Assembly: GCA_050263095.1 (NCBI GenBank)
Contig: JBLNEW010000027.1
Span: forward strand, 59,271 to 123,270
Source of the DNA: FEB-35 sp050263095
Lineage (GTDB): Bacteria > Desulfobacterota > Deferrimicrobia > Deferrimicrobiales > Deferrimicrobiaceae
Length of the DNA stretch: 64,000 nt
Direction of reading: 5' to 3'
Shown here: positions 33,185 through 44,392 of the stretch, piece after piece
How positions within the stretch are numbered: the first letter of the stretch is position 1
How the letters are laid out: the number at the start of each line of letters is the position of its first letter
Notes under the pieces: generated by a model
What the model was told of the DNA's origin: nothing
Database searches by the model: none
What the model saw: only the letters and a program-made list of their open reading frames with translations
Position numbers and translations under genes: made by a program

Positions 33185-34216
33185 TCAGTGGAGAGCCACT
33201 TGGCGCAGAAGGTCCAGTTCGTCCAGCGCCTTCCCCGATCCCAGCACAACGCAGGACAGCGGGTCCTCGGCGACGGTTACCGGCAGCCCGGTTTCCTCCC
33301 TCAGAAGCGAATCGAGGTTGCGAAGAAGCGCGCCCCCCCCGGCCAGTACTATGCCGCGATCGTATATGTCGCCGGCGAGCTCCGGAGGCGTCTCCTCGAA
33401 CACGCCCTTCACCGCGTCCACGATGATCCGTACGGGCTCGGAAAGCGCTTCCCGGATCTCGTCGGATTGCAGCGTCAGCGCCTTGGGCACCCCGGACACC
33501 ATGTCGAGCCCCTTGATCTCCGCAGTCTCGGAAAATCCGGGGAAGGCGTTCCCTATGGTCACCTTTATGTACTCCGCGGTGGGCTCGCCGATAAGCAGGT
33601 TGTACTTACGCTTCACGTATTGCAGGATCGCCTCGTCCATCTTGTCGCCCGCGACCCGGACCGACTGGCTCTTGACGATCCCCCCGAGCGATATCACCGC
33701 CACCTCGGTGGTGCCGCCGCCGATGTCGACTATCATGTTCCCGGAAGGCTCGGTGATCGGCAGCCCCGCCCCGATGGCTGCGGCCAGCGGCTCCTCGATC
33801 AGGTACACTTCCCGGGCCCCAGCGCTCTGTGCGGACTCGCGCACGGCCCGGCGCTCGACCTCGGTGCAGCCGTAGGGGACGCAGATGATTATACGCGGGC
33901 GCACCAGGGTGCGGTGCTTGTGCGCCTTGCGTATGAAGTAGCGCAGCATCGCCTCGGTCACCTCGAAATCGGCTATCACGCCGTCCTTGATGGGGCGGAT
34001 GGCTACGATGTTCCCCGGCGTGCGCCCTATCATCCGCTTGGCCTCGATCCCTACTGCCAGAACCTTCTTGGCGCCCCGGCTGTCCCTGTGGACTGCGACC
34101 GCGGACGGCTCCGAGCAGATGATCCCCTCTCCCTTTACGTACACGAGGGTGGTCGCCGTTCCGAGGTCGATGGCAAGGTCGTTGGAGAACAAACCGAGCA
34201 GCCTGTCGAAAATCAT
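33185..34216 (-). CDS. mreB: Actin-like rod-shape protein MreB
   Basis: A 343-residue bacterial actin. Phosphate 1 loop: AIDLGTATTLVYVKGEG; phosphate 2: MIVDIGGGTTEVAVISLGG; adenosine region: GIVLAGGGALLRNLDSLL. An N-terminal amphipathic start (MIFDRLLGLFSND) fits membrane binding. It leads the mreBCD-mrdA-rodA operon and has a candidate promoter upstream. Confidence 0.97.
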   Translation of the reverse strand: MIFDRLLGLFSNDLAIDLGTATTLVYVKGEGIICSEPSAVAVHRDSRGAKKVLAVGIEAKRMIGRTPGNIVAIRPIKDGVIADFEVTEAMLRYFIRKAHKHRTLVRPRIIICVPYGCTEVERRAVRESAQSAGAREVYLIEEPLAAAIGAGLPITEPSGNMIVDIGGGTTEVAVISLGGIVKSQSVRVAGDKMDEAILQYVKRKYNLLIGEPTAEYIKVTIGNAFPGFSETAEIKGLDMVSGVPKALTLQSDEIREALSEPVRIIVDAVKGVFEETPPELAGDIYDRGIVLAGGGALLRNLDSLLREETGLPVTVAEDPLSCVVLGSGKALDELDLLRQVALH

Positions 34217-34267
34217 CCGTCCCTCCGAATGTCTTGAGAGTTCCAGGGGCTCGAAAGATATCGCAGT

Positions 34268-34296
34268 ATATTAACAAGCGGACCCTGCCATTGCAA
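34268..34296 (-). promoter_or_regulatory. Candidate sigma-70 promoter of the mreB operon
   Basis: On the minus strand TTGCAA (34291-34296), 17-nt spacer, then TAATAT (34268-34273), about 50 nt before the mreB ATG. Both hexamers are acceptable matches in an AT-rich patch. Confidence 0.45.
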
Positions 34297-34401
34297 TCGA
34301 TTGGGGATAAAGGGCGAAATCCGTTGAATTTACCCCTCGGGACGCATTAACATGATTTGTTTGCTTTTCATTCCTCCCCCTCACAGGAGAAACGACACGC
34401 C

Positions 34402-36273
34402 ATGCTCGACGTACTCCGGCGGAACGCCGGCTCTTGGGCCATAAAGATCATCCTGGGCTTCATAGCCATAACGTTCGTCTGGTGGGGGGTCGGAACCTAC
34501 TCCGAGCGGGGCAGGGACGTAGCCGCAACGGTCGGCGAGGAAAACATCTCGATGTCGGAGCTCGCCGAGGCGTCTTCCGGGCTGGAGAAGAGCTACCGGG
34601 ACGTATACGGCGCCGCGTTCACTCCGGAAATGGCCAAGTCCCTCAATTTGCGCAAGCAGGCGCTCGACACCCTTATCCAGCGCTCGATCCTTCTCGCGGA
34701 AGCCAGGAAGATGAGGCTCGGCGCCACGGACTCGGAGGTCCAGCAGGAGATCGCCTCCGACCCGGCATTCCAGGTCGACGGCCGGTTCAGCGAGGAAAGG
34801 TATCGCAGCCTGCTTTCTTACAATCGCATCAGCACGGCGGCATTCGAGGCAACGAAACGCCAGGAGATCACGTTGAAAAAAATGGAAGGGCTGTTCGCCG
34901 CCGACGCCCGGGTCCCCGAGAGCGAGGCACGCGACCTCTTCAACCTGACCGCCCGCAAAGTGCGGCTGCTTGTCGTTGCGGCGGACCCGGACAAGGGAAA
35001 GGGAGTCCAGCCCCCGACGGAAGCGGAAATATCCGCAGGCTACGCGCAGGCGCGCGAGAGCTACAGGGTCCCGGCACGCGTGAAACTGCTGGCGGCCCGC
35101 TTCGATCCGGGGCACTTCGCGAGGAACGCCGCGGTGACCGAAGAAGAGATACGGACGTTCTACGAAGGGAACGCCGACAAGTTCAGGACGGAAGAACAAC
35201 GGCTCGTGTCGCAGATCTATCTCCCGTACTCGAGGAAAGACAAGGAGACGGTCGGCAGGAAGGCGGCCGATATCCTTGCCGAGGCCGCAAAAGGCAAGGC
35301 GGAATTCGAAAAGCTTGCGAGAAAGCATTCCGGCATCAAATCCGGGGAGACCTGGCTGCGGCGCAGCGAGGCGAAGCCGGAAATGGTCGGCCCCGTTTTC
35401 TCGGCGGCGGTGGACGCGGTCGTCGGACCGATCGACACGGGCGGCGGGTTCCTGCTCGTCAGGATAAACCGGATCAAATTCCCCGAAGCCCTCCCCCTTT
35501 CGCAGGCCAGGGACCGGGTGATCTCGCTGCTGCGGCACGAGAAGGGCAAGGACATGGCGGTCATCAAGGCATACGAGGCGCATACCAAGGCCACGGCGGG
35601 GAAGGACCTGAAAGGGGCCTGCGCCGCCTACGGCATAACCCCGGTCGAAACCGGATGGACGTCCGGGGACGCGAAGGACGACGCGGTCCCTCCGGCGGTC
35701 GTCCAGGAAGCGCTGCTTCTGCCGGTAAAGGAGATCGGGCAGGTCAAGACGGTCGGCGACACCCACTTCCTGTTCCAGGTGGCCGCCAAGGAAGATTCGC
35801 GCATCCCTGAACTGTCCGAAGTGCGCGAAAAGGTCCACTCCGCGGTCATGCGGGAGAAGAAGCGCGCGTCCGTTCGGTCGGAACTGGACAGGATCCTGTC
35901 GGCCTCGAAGTCCGCCGCCGAGCTCGAACGCAATGCGAAGAAGGCCGGATTCTCCGCCGCCTCCACCGCTTTCTTTCCGCCGCTTTCCGGCCCTTATCCC
36001 GAAAGCCTCCCCGAGACAGGCGACTTCCGGAAGATACTGCTCTCTCTTTCGAAGAGCGCTCCCGTGTACGGCAAGAGCGTCGAATCATCGGGCCGTTTCC
36101 TGGCCGTGGCGTTCATCGACGAGCAGAGCGCGGACGCGAAAGAGTGGACTGCAAGGAAGGACGCCGTTCTCACTGCCGTGGCGGAGCAGAAAAAGAGCCA
36201 GATGATCGAAGCCTTCATCGCCTATCGCCGCTCGCAGGCCAAGGTGGAGATCAACCCCGAAGCTCTCAAATAA
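34402..36273 (+). CDS. ppiD: PpiD-like periplasmic chaperone with parvulin domain
   Basis: A 623-residue membrane-anchored folding factor. One N-terminal TM (IKIILGFIAITFVWWGVG, about 12-30), a SurA-N-like helical region with FRLNLRKQALDTLIQRSIL-type helix near 90-110, a parvulin-like domain at about 250-370 (EEQRLVSQIYLPYS ... GPIDTGGGFLLVRINRI) and a C-terminal SurA-like return. The rotamase site is degenerate in many PpiD proteins and I cannot confirm activity here. It is divergent from mreB; TTGAAT-N17-TTAACA at 34324-34352 is a weak promoter candidate. It is followed directly by a nuclease gene. Confidence 0.85.
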   Translation: MLDVLRRNAGSWAIKIILGFIAITFVWWGVGTYSERGRDVAATVGEENISMSELAEASSGLEKSYRDVYGAAFTPEMAKSLNLRKQALDTLIQRSILLAEARKMRLGATDSEVQQEIASDPAFQVDGRFSEERYRSLLSYNRISTAAFEATKRQEITLKKMEGLFAADARVPESEARDLFNLTARKVRLLVVAADPDKGKGVQPPTEAEISAGYAQARESYRVPARVKLLAARFDPGHFARNAAVTEEEIRTFYEGNADKFRTEEQRLVSQIYLPYSRKDKETVGRKAADILAEAAKGKAEFEKLARKHSGIKSGETWLRRSEAKPEMVGPVFSAAVDAVVGPIDTGGGFLLVRINRIKFPEALPLSQARDRVISLLRHEKGKDMAVIKAYEAHTKATAGKDLKGACAAYGITPVETGWTSGDAKDDAVPPAVVQEALLLPVKEIGQVKTVGDTHFLFQVAAKEDSRIPELSEVREKVHSAVMREKKRASVRSELDRILSASKSAAELERNAKKAGFSAASTAFFPPLSGPYPESLPETGDFRKILLSLSKSAPVYGKSVESSGRFLAVAFIDEQSADAKEWTARKDAVLTAVAEQKKSQMIEAFIAYRRSQAKVEINPEALK

Positions 36274-37332
36274 ATGGATGGGGCAACTCCCCGGCTCATC
36301 GGCCCGCTCGTCGCCTTGCTCGCGGCCGGGCTTCTTTTCCCCGCAGCGATCCGTGCATACGAGACCGGAAAGGTAGTGGAGGTCGTAGACGGCGACACCC
36401 TGAACGTCCTGGCCGGGCAGGAGACAAGAGCAGTCCGCCTGGTCGGCATTGACGCACCCGAGCGCTCCCACCCTTCGAGGCCCAGGGAATATCTCGCCGA
36501 CGAGGCCGCGGCGGCCCTCTCCTCCATGTGCGAAGGGAAAACCGTCCGCATGGAAACCGGAGACGAGGACACCGACCGCCACGGGCGGCTTCTCCGCTAC
36601 GTGTATCTCCCCGAACCCGACGGCAGGCTCGTCAACCTCGAGATGGTGCGCAGGGGATACGCGCGCGTAAACAGGAGGTTCCGCTTTTCGCGTGAAGCCG
36701 AGTTTTCCAGGGCGGAAGGAGAGGCGCGCAGGGAAGAGGCCGGTATCTGGCGGGAAAAGGGAATGGCGGAAGTGCGCTGGCTGCTTTCGCAAGGCACTCC
36801 CGGCGTCGACATACTGCCCCTTTCCGGAGACAGGTTCGCGATCGTCTGCGGCGCGATGGCGAAAACCGGAGTAACCGGGAACGAACTTGCGAAGACCGTG
36901 CGAAAAGTCCTCCGATGGCGAACCGAATATACGGACATGGAATTCGAAAAGGCGGCAAGGGCGGCGGGATTCCTCCCCCTGGCCGCGGAAACGCCTCGCC
37001 GCAATGCGGGGTCGGACGCTCCCGCTCCCCCGCCCGCCTCCGGGATCGTTCCTTGGGAAGAGGCGCACAGGCACATCGGGCTCGAGGTGGTGACGGAAGG
37101 GGTGCTTGTGCGCGCGCACCGGACGAAAAATGTCCTCTACTTGAACTTCCATCCCAACTGGAAGAAGTACGTAACCGTTGTGATTCGGGGCGTCGACATG
37201 ACGCGCTTCCCGGGGGACCCGGAGAAGTTATACATGGGGAAAACCGTGAGAGTGTGCGGAGAGGTCACCGATTACAACGGAAGGCCGGAGATCGTGGTCC
37301 GGTCCCCCGAAGCGATCACGATCATAAAATAA
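36274..37332 (+). CDS. Exported staphylococcal-nuclease-like protein with C-terminal extension
   Basis: A 352-residue protein. A hydrophobic segment at 8-28 (LVALLAAGLLFPAAIRA) is a signal peptide or anchor. The SNase domain (about 30-165) has KVVEVVDGDTLNVLAG, the calcium/catalytic RLVGIDAPERSHP and the catalytic Arg in DRHGRLLRYVYL, so all three active-site residues appear present. A linker and an OB-fold-like C-terminal domain follow (about 265-352: GLEVVTEGVLVRAHRTKN ... GKTVRVCGEVTDYNGRPE), resembling nucleic-acid-binding OB folds. ATG follows the ppiD stop with no gap. It likely degrades nucleic acid outside the cytoplasm. Confidence 0.82.
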   Translation: MDGATPRLIGPLVALLAAGLLFPAAIRAYETGKVVEVVDGDTLNVLAGQETRAVRLVGIDAPERSHPSRPREYLADEAAAALSSMCEGKTVRMETGDEDTDRHGRLLRYVYLPEPDGRLVNLEMVRRGYARVNRRFRFSREAEFSRAEGEARREEAGIWREKGMAEVRWLLSQGTPGVDILPLSGDRFAIVCGAMAKTGVTGNELAKTVRKVLRWRTEYTDMEFEKAARAAGFLPLAAETPRRNAGSDAPAPPPASGIVPWEEAHRHIGLEVVTEGVLVRAHRTKNVLYLNFHPNWKKYVTVVIRGVDMTRFPGDPEKLYMGKTVRVCGEVTDYNGRPEIVVRSPEAITIIK

Positions 37333-37363
37333 AAACGGGGCGCGGCTTTCCGGCCGCGCCCCG
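37326..37363 (-). terminator. Rho-independent terminator (for hppA)
   Basis: Perfect 11-bp inverted repeat CGGGGCGCGGC (37336-37346) / GCCGCGCCCCG (37353-37363) with a 6-nt loop. On the minus strand it is followed by TTTTTATTTTA, so it terminates hppA; it may serve both convergent genes. Confidence 0.8.
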
Positions 37364-37387
37364 AAAGTCAAATGCTCCGAAGAACGC

Positions 37388-39868
<2,481 letters not shown>

Positions 39869-39976
39869 GCCCCTCCCTGCAATTGATTTATATATGCGGT
39901 TCGTGACGGGAAATCCCCCTGGAAAATACGGACGGCGCGTTTTCCGGAGACGCTCCGAGGAAAATTAAACTCGGAA

Positions 39977-40005
39977 TTAATACCACGGCTTCCCCGGGGG
40001 GTCAA
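39977..40005 (-). promoter_or_regulatory. Candidate sigma-70 promoter of hppA
   Basis: Minus-strand TTGACC (40000-40005), 17-nt spacer, TATTAA (39977-39982), about 110 nt before the hppA start. The -10 matches 4 of 6 positions. Confidence 0.38.
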
Positions 40006-40081
40006 GGGGAAACGTATACAGTATCCTCCACCCGATTCTAGCACCCCCCATCGGCTGCGAAAGCGGTGTTATATTGATGAG

Positions 40082-41041
40082 ATGGATTTCCGGGGGAAGT
40101 TGATCCTCGCTCCGCTGGCGGGGATAACCGACACGACATTTCGCCTTTTGTGCCGGGAGAACGGTGCCGACGTCGTCCTGACCGAGATGGCCTCCGCGAA
40201 GGGATTGCTGATGCAGCCAGAACGGACCCGGCGGTTTCTCGAATATTGCGAAGGGGAGCGGCCCGTCGGCGCGCAGCTATTCGGGGCCTCCCCCGGGGAG
40301 ATGGCGGAGGCTGCCGCCATGATCCGGGACCTGGGCTTCGACTTCGTGGACATCAACATGGGATGCCCCGTCCGAAAGGTCACCTCCGGGGGAGCGGGCG
40401 CGGCCATCCTCTCCGACCCGGGGTTGGCGGGCGAACTGGTAGGGTCGGCGGTCCGGGGAGGCGGAAGGTTACCCGTCACCGTCAAGATCCGCTCGGGATT
40501 CGGGAATGATACGGAGACTTACCTGGAGGTGGCGAGGGAGGTTTTCGCGGCGGGGGCTTCCGCGGTCACCCTTCACCCACGCAGCCGCGGCCAGATGTTC
40601 TCCGGCCGCGCCGACTGGGGGCAGATAGCCGCGCTCAAAGAAAAATTTCCCGACCGGGTGATCGTGGGCAACGGAGACGTCCGCACCGCTTCGGACGCCC
40701 GCATGATGTTCGAAAAAACCGGGTGCGACGCGGTGATGGTCGGCCGTGCCGCCCTGGGAAATCCATGGATATTCGGGCAGATGCGGCGGGAGCTTTTCGC
40801 CCCGGCCGGCCCGGAAACCGCGCATCGTATTGCCGGCGGCCCCCCTTCGTCCCGCGGAGAGCTTATCCTGCGGCACGGGGAGGAGATGCACCGCCGCCGT
40901 GGAGACGCGGGGATACTCGAGATGCGGAAGCACCTTGCATGGTACAGCCGCGGGATTCCGGGCGCCGCGGCGTTCCGAGGCGAGCTCGTGCGGGTTTCCA
41001 CGCTCGATGAATTCCGATCCGCCGTAAGGCGCTTCTTTTGA
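40082..41041 (+). CDS. dusB: tRNA-dihydrouridine synthase (NifR3/DusB type)
   Basis: A 319-residue FMN enzyme reducing uridine to dihydrouridine in tRNA. TIM-barrel motifs: LAPLAGITDTTFRLL, DFVDINMGCPVRKVTSGGAGAA with the catalytic Cys, ASAVTLHPRSRGQMFSGRAD and MVGRAALGNPWIFGQ. It lies immediately upstream of an NtrB-NtrC-like pair with a TTGA stop/start overlap. This is the nifR3-ntrB-ntrC order known from alphaproteobacteria and others. Confidence 0.95.
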   Translation: MDFRGKLILAPLAGITDTTFRLLCRENGADVVLTEMASAKGLLMQPERTRRFLEYCEGERPVGAQLFGASPGEMAEAAAMIRDLGFDFVDINMGCPVRKVTSGGAGAAILSDPGLAGELVGSAVRGGGRLPVTVKIRSGFGNDTETYLEVAREVFAAGASAVTLHPRSRGQMFSGRADWGQIAALKEKFPDRVIVGNGDVRTASDARMMFEKTGCDAVMVGRAALGNPWIFGQMRRELFAPAGPETAHRIAGGPPSSRGELILRHGEEMHRRRGDAGILEMRKHLAWYSRGIPGAAAFRGELVRVSTLDEFRSAVRRFF

Positions 41042-42144
41042 GCGACCTCTTCCAGCACACGCTCGAATCGGTAAACATAGGGATCCTGGTGTTCGACAGG
41101 GGCGGGAAACTCGTGTACCTGAACCCCGCCGCGGAGGAAATCCTCCAGGGCTCGTCGCAGGCGCTCAAGGGAAGGCACTACCGGACCCTGTTCCGCGGAA
41201 GCCTCTCCGCCGCCCGCATCGCGCGGAAAGCCCTGACGGAAAACGTCGCCGTGACGGGATTCGACGTCGAGCTCAAGCTGGCCCACCGGAGCGCCGGGCT
41301 GCCTCCGCTTTCGGTCATCATCGGGGCCTCTCCGCTCTACGGTCCCGACAGGGAATCGGGCGGCGCGGTGCTGTCGATCAAGCCGGCGGAGATCCTCACG
41401 ATGGTCGAACAGGAAGAGCAGGCGGCGTCGAGCGCGCAGGAGATGCAAATGCTCGCCTACGGCATCGCTCATGAGATCAAGAATCCGCTGGGCGGCATCC
41501 TCGGAGCGGGGCAATGGATCCTTAGGCGGGAAGCATCCGAGGAGGAGCGAAGGGAGGGGATCCGGCTGATCATAAGGGAGGCGGAACGGATCAACGGGCT
41601 GGTGGAAAAGATGCTCGAAATGGGGAAATCCCCGCCTTCCACGAGGCCATTCCCGCTCCTGCCCCTGTTGAGGCAGGCGGAGGAGCTCCTGAGCGCGGAG
41701 GTCCGCGCACAGGGCAAGGAGATCGCGTTCGAGCTGCGGGTGGACCCTAGCCTCCCCGACGTTTCCGGCCATCCCGACACGATTTTCCGTGCGATCGTGA
41801 ACATCCTCAAGAACGCGGTGGAGGCGATCGATCGCAAGGGGACGATCCGGATCGAAAGCCGGATGAATTTCAGCTACCGCTGGAGCCGTGGAAAGGGGAA
41901 AAAGCGGTCTTTTCTCGAGCTGGCGATAGCGGACACCGGCCCCGGCATGTCGGAGGCGGATGTCCGCAAGGCCCTCCTTCCTTTCTACACCACGAAAGCC
42001 AGGGGTACGGGCCTCGGGCTGGTCATGGCAAGGCAGGCCATAAGCCGGCACGGCGGCAAGCTTGAAATAAAGTCCGTGCGGGGGGCCGGAACGACGGTTA
42101 AAATATCCCTTCCAGTCGATCCCGGGAAGAAGCCGCCGAGTTGA
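41038..42144 (+). CDS. ntrB: NtrB-like PAS histidine kinase
   Basis: A 368-residue soluble kinase with an N-terminal PAS domain (about 5-110, GILVFDRGGKLVYLNPAAEE), HisKA with AYGIAHEIKNPLGG (phospho-His near 145), and a HATPase domain with ILKNAVEAIDRKG (N box), ADTGPGMS (G1) and GTGLGLVMARQ (G2). No TM, as in NtrB/GlnL. The start is a TTG that overlaps the dus TGA (TTGA), so translation is coupled. It probably signals nitrogen status to the coupled regulator, but other NtrB-like kinases sense different inputs. Confidence 0.88.
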   Translation: MSDLFQHTLESVNIGILVFDRGGKLVYLNPAAEEILQGSSQALKGRHYRTLFRGSLSAARIARKALTENVAVTGFDVELKLAHRSAGLPPLSVIIGASPLYGPDRESGGAVLSIKPAEILTMVEQEEQAASSAQEMQMLAYGIAHEIKNPLGGILGAGQWILRREASEEERREGIRLIIREAERINGLVEKMLEMGKSPPSTRPFPLLPLLRQAEELLSAEVRAQGKEIAFELRVDPSLPDVSGHPDTIFRAIVNILKNAVEAIDRKGTIRIESRMNFSYRWSRGKGKKRSFLELAIADTGPGMSEADVRKALLPFYTTKARGTGLGLVMARQAISRHGGKLEIKSVRGAGTTVKISLPVDPGKKPPS

Positions 42145-43583
42145 AGAAAGTCCTGATCGCAGACGACGACGAGAGCATCCGCTGGGTCCTCCAGAAGACG
42201 GTGACCGGGATGGGATTCTCGGCCGATCTCGCCGAGGACGGTGAGAAGGCTCTCTCGCTTCTGTCCAAGCACGCCTATTCCGCCGCCTTCGTGGACATCC
42301 GCATGCCGGGGATGGAAGGGATCGAGGTCCTCGAGCGGATACAGGCGAAAAAATCCCCTACGCGGTTCTTCGTGATGACGGCGGTCCGCCGGCCCGACGC
42401 GGCCGCCCGCTCGGCCCGGGCGGGCGCCGCCGAATTCATAACCAAGCCGTTCGACATCGCGCACATCGAGAAGCTCCTGAAGGACCTGGAGAAGGAATCC
42501 GCTTCCCGCGAACGCCCCTTCCGCGCCGAGGACGCGGAGGAATGGAAATCGGCCAGGTTCGTGGGGCGCAGCCGGGCGATCCTCGAGGTGTTCCAGAGCG
42601 CCGGGAAGGTGGCCGACTCGGACGCCACGGTGCTTCTGCTGGGCGAGCGGGGGGTCGGCAAGGAGCTTGTGGCGCGCTGCATCCACGAGCTGGGCTCCCC
42701 CGAGCGCCCGTTCGTCCCGGTCAACACGTCGGCCATCCCCAGGGAGCTGCAGGAGGCCGAGCTGTTCGGCAGCGAGAAAGGGGCTTTCACCGGGGCGGAC
42801 GCCGCCCGAGAGGGGAAGATCGAGGCCGCCATGGGAGGGACGCTCTTCCTGGACGAGATAGGCGACACGCCGCTGGAGCTCCAGGCCAAGCTTCTGCGCG
42901 TGCTGCAGGAAAAGGAGTTCACCCGGCTGGGATCGAACAGGCCCCAGAAGTTCCGGGGGCGAATTATCGCCGCTACCAACCGCGACCTGCGTCGCCTGGC
43001 GTCCGACGGCAAGTTCCGCGAGGACCTCCTGGACCGGCTCAACGTATTTCCCATCCGCGTCCCGGCGCTTTCCGAACGGCGCGAGGACATCCCGCTGCTG
43101 GCCGATTTCTTCCTTCAGAAATACTGCGCCCTCCTCTCACGGCCCCCGCGCTCATTTTCCAGGGAGGCGCTGGAGGTGCTCGGCGCGCACAACTGGAAGG
43201 GGAACGTCCGCGAGCTCGAGAACTTCGTGCAGCGGCTGTCGGTCCTCTCATCGGGGAAGCTACTGCGCCGGGAAGAGGTCGCCCGCGAACTGGCAAAGGC
43301 GGACGGCGCCCCCGACCCGGCCACCGCCCCGCTGGAGCTGGTGATCGAGGAGCGCGTCCGCGAGTTCGTCCGGCGGCTCGGGAGCGCCATAGAGGACGAG
43401 GAGGACCTCCACGACCTTTTCCTGCGCCAGATGGAGAAGCCGCTGATCAAGGTGGTGCTGGAGGCGGCCGGGGGGAACCAGATCAAGGCCGCGGGCATCC
43501 TCGGGATCAACCGGAACACGCTCCGCAAGAAGCTCCAGGACATGTCGCTCATCCCGAAAAAGAGGAAAAGGAAGTCCGGCTGA
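42141..43583 (+). CDS. ntrC: NtrC-family sigma-54-dependent response regulator
   Basis: A 480-residue activator. The receiver domain (about 1-115) has ADDDESIRW, phospho-Asp in FVDIRMPG and FITKPFD. The sigma-54 AAA+ domain has Walker A LLGERGVGKELVA, the sigma-54-contact loop GAFTGADAAREG, Walker B GGTLFLDEIGDT and ATNRDLR. A Fis-type HTH closes it (NQIKAAGILGINRNTLRKKL). It starts with TTG overlapping the ntrB stop (TTGA). A candidate sigma-54 promoter lies at 52.1 kb in this window. Confidence 0.93.
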   Translation: MKKVLIADDDESIRWVLQKTVTGMGFSADLAEDGEKALSLLSKHAYSAAFVDIRMPGMEGIEVLERIQAKKSPTRFFVMTAVRRPDAAARSARAGAAEFITKPFDIAHIEKLLKDLEKESASRERPFRAEDAEEWKSARFVGRSRAILEVFQSAGKVADSDATVLLLGERGVGKELVARCIHELGSPERPFVPVNTSAIPRELQEAELFGSEKGAFTGADAAREGKIEAAMGGTLFLDEIGDTPLELQAKLLRVLQEKEFTRLGSNRPQKFRGRIIAATNRDLRRLASDGKFREDLLDRLNVFPIRVPALSERREDIPLLADFFLQKYCALLSRPPRSFSREALEVLGAHNWKGNVRELENFVQRLSVLSSGKLLRREEVARELAKADGAPDPATAPLELVIEERVREFVRRLGSAIEDEEDLHDLFLRQMEKPLIKVVLEAAGGNQIKAAGILGINRNTLRKKLQDMSLIPKKRKRKSG

Positions 43584-43584
43584 T

Positions 43585-44379
43585 ATGGGAAGACAAAGCC
43601 GGCCGCCCGTGATCCTCGCCTTCGGGGGGTTCGACCCGACGGGAGGCGCCGGCGTCCTCATGGACGCGAAAGCGGTGCACGCGGCGGGCGGATACGCCGC
43701 GGCGGTGCCTTCCTGCCTCGCCGTCCAGTCGACGGCGACATTCGACAGGATCGTCCCGCTTCCGCGCTCCGCCATCGACCGCGCGCTCTCCTGCGCGGCG
43801 GAGAGTTTCCGTATACGTGCCGTCAAGATCGGCATGGTCGGGACCCGGGCCGCCGCTGAAGCGATACATAATTTCCTCGCCCGGTTCCCGGGCATGCCGC
43901 TCGTACTGGATCCGGTGCTGCGAAGCTCGTCCGGCGCGCCCCTTCTTGCGACCGGGGGCCTCCCTGCCTATCGGAGGCTGCTGGCGCGCGCGTCGGTCAT
44001 CACCCCCAACCTGCCCGAGAGCGAGAAGATACTCGACAGGCGGATCGGCGCGTTCGGGGAGGCGGTCGTCGCCGCGCGGGACATCTCGTTCGCCACCGGC
44101 GCGTCAGTACTGCTCAAGGGGGGTCACTTCCCCTGGAAGGGGAAACGCGGGGTCGACATAGTCTTCGAGGAGGGCCGTGTGACGCTCCTGGGCCCCGGCG
44201 CGAAGATACGGAGGGTCGACGCACACGGGACCGGCTGCGCGCTCGCATCGGCTCTTGCCGCGAGGATGGCTCTCGGAGAAACGCTGGTGGACGCTGCCCG
44301 CAGCGCAAAGGAAATCCTTGCGCGATGGATCGCGGAAGGATTTCCATCGCTCGAGGGACGCTGGACGCTCTTCGGCTGA
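43585..44379 (+). CDS. thiD: Hydroxymethylpyrimidine (phosphate) kinase
   Basis: A 264-residue ribokinase-fold enzyme of thiamine pyrimidine salvage/synthesis. Motifs: LAFGGFDPTGGAGVLMDAK at the N-terminus, IRAVKIGMVGTRAAAEA, VITPNLPESEKIL, SVLLKGGHFP and the C-terminal anion-hole/catalytic RVDAHGTGCALASAL. It begins 1 nt after ntrC, so it is in that operon by position. No TPP riboswitch precedes it and no other thi gene is in the window. Confidence 0.9.
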   Translation: MGRQSRPPVILAFGGFDPTGGAGVLMDAKAVHAAGGYAAAVPSCLAVQSTATFDRIVPLPRSAIDRALSCAAESFRIRAVKIGMVGTRAAAEAIHNFLARFPGMPLVLDPVLRSSSGAPLLATGGLPAYRRLLARASVITPNLPESEKILDRRIGAFGEAVVAARDISFATGASVLLKGGHFPWKGKRGVDIVFEEGRVTLLGPGAKIRRVDAHGTGCALASALAARMALGETLVDAARSAKEILARWIAEGFPSLEGRWTLFG

Positions 44380-44392
44380 CGGAGGAAAAACG

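Noticed and set aside
43400..43590. Possible TPP riboswitch or promoter ahead of thiD
   Set aside because: thiD starts 1 nt after ntrC; the preceding sequence is coding and shows no thi-box features.
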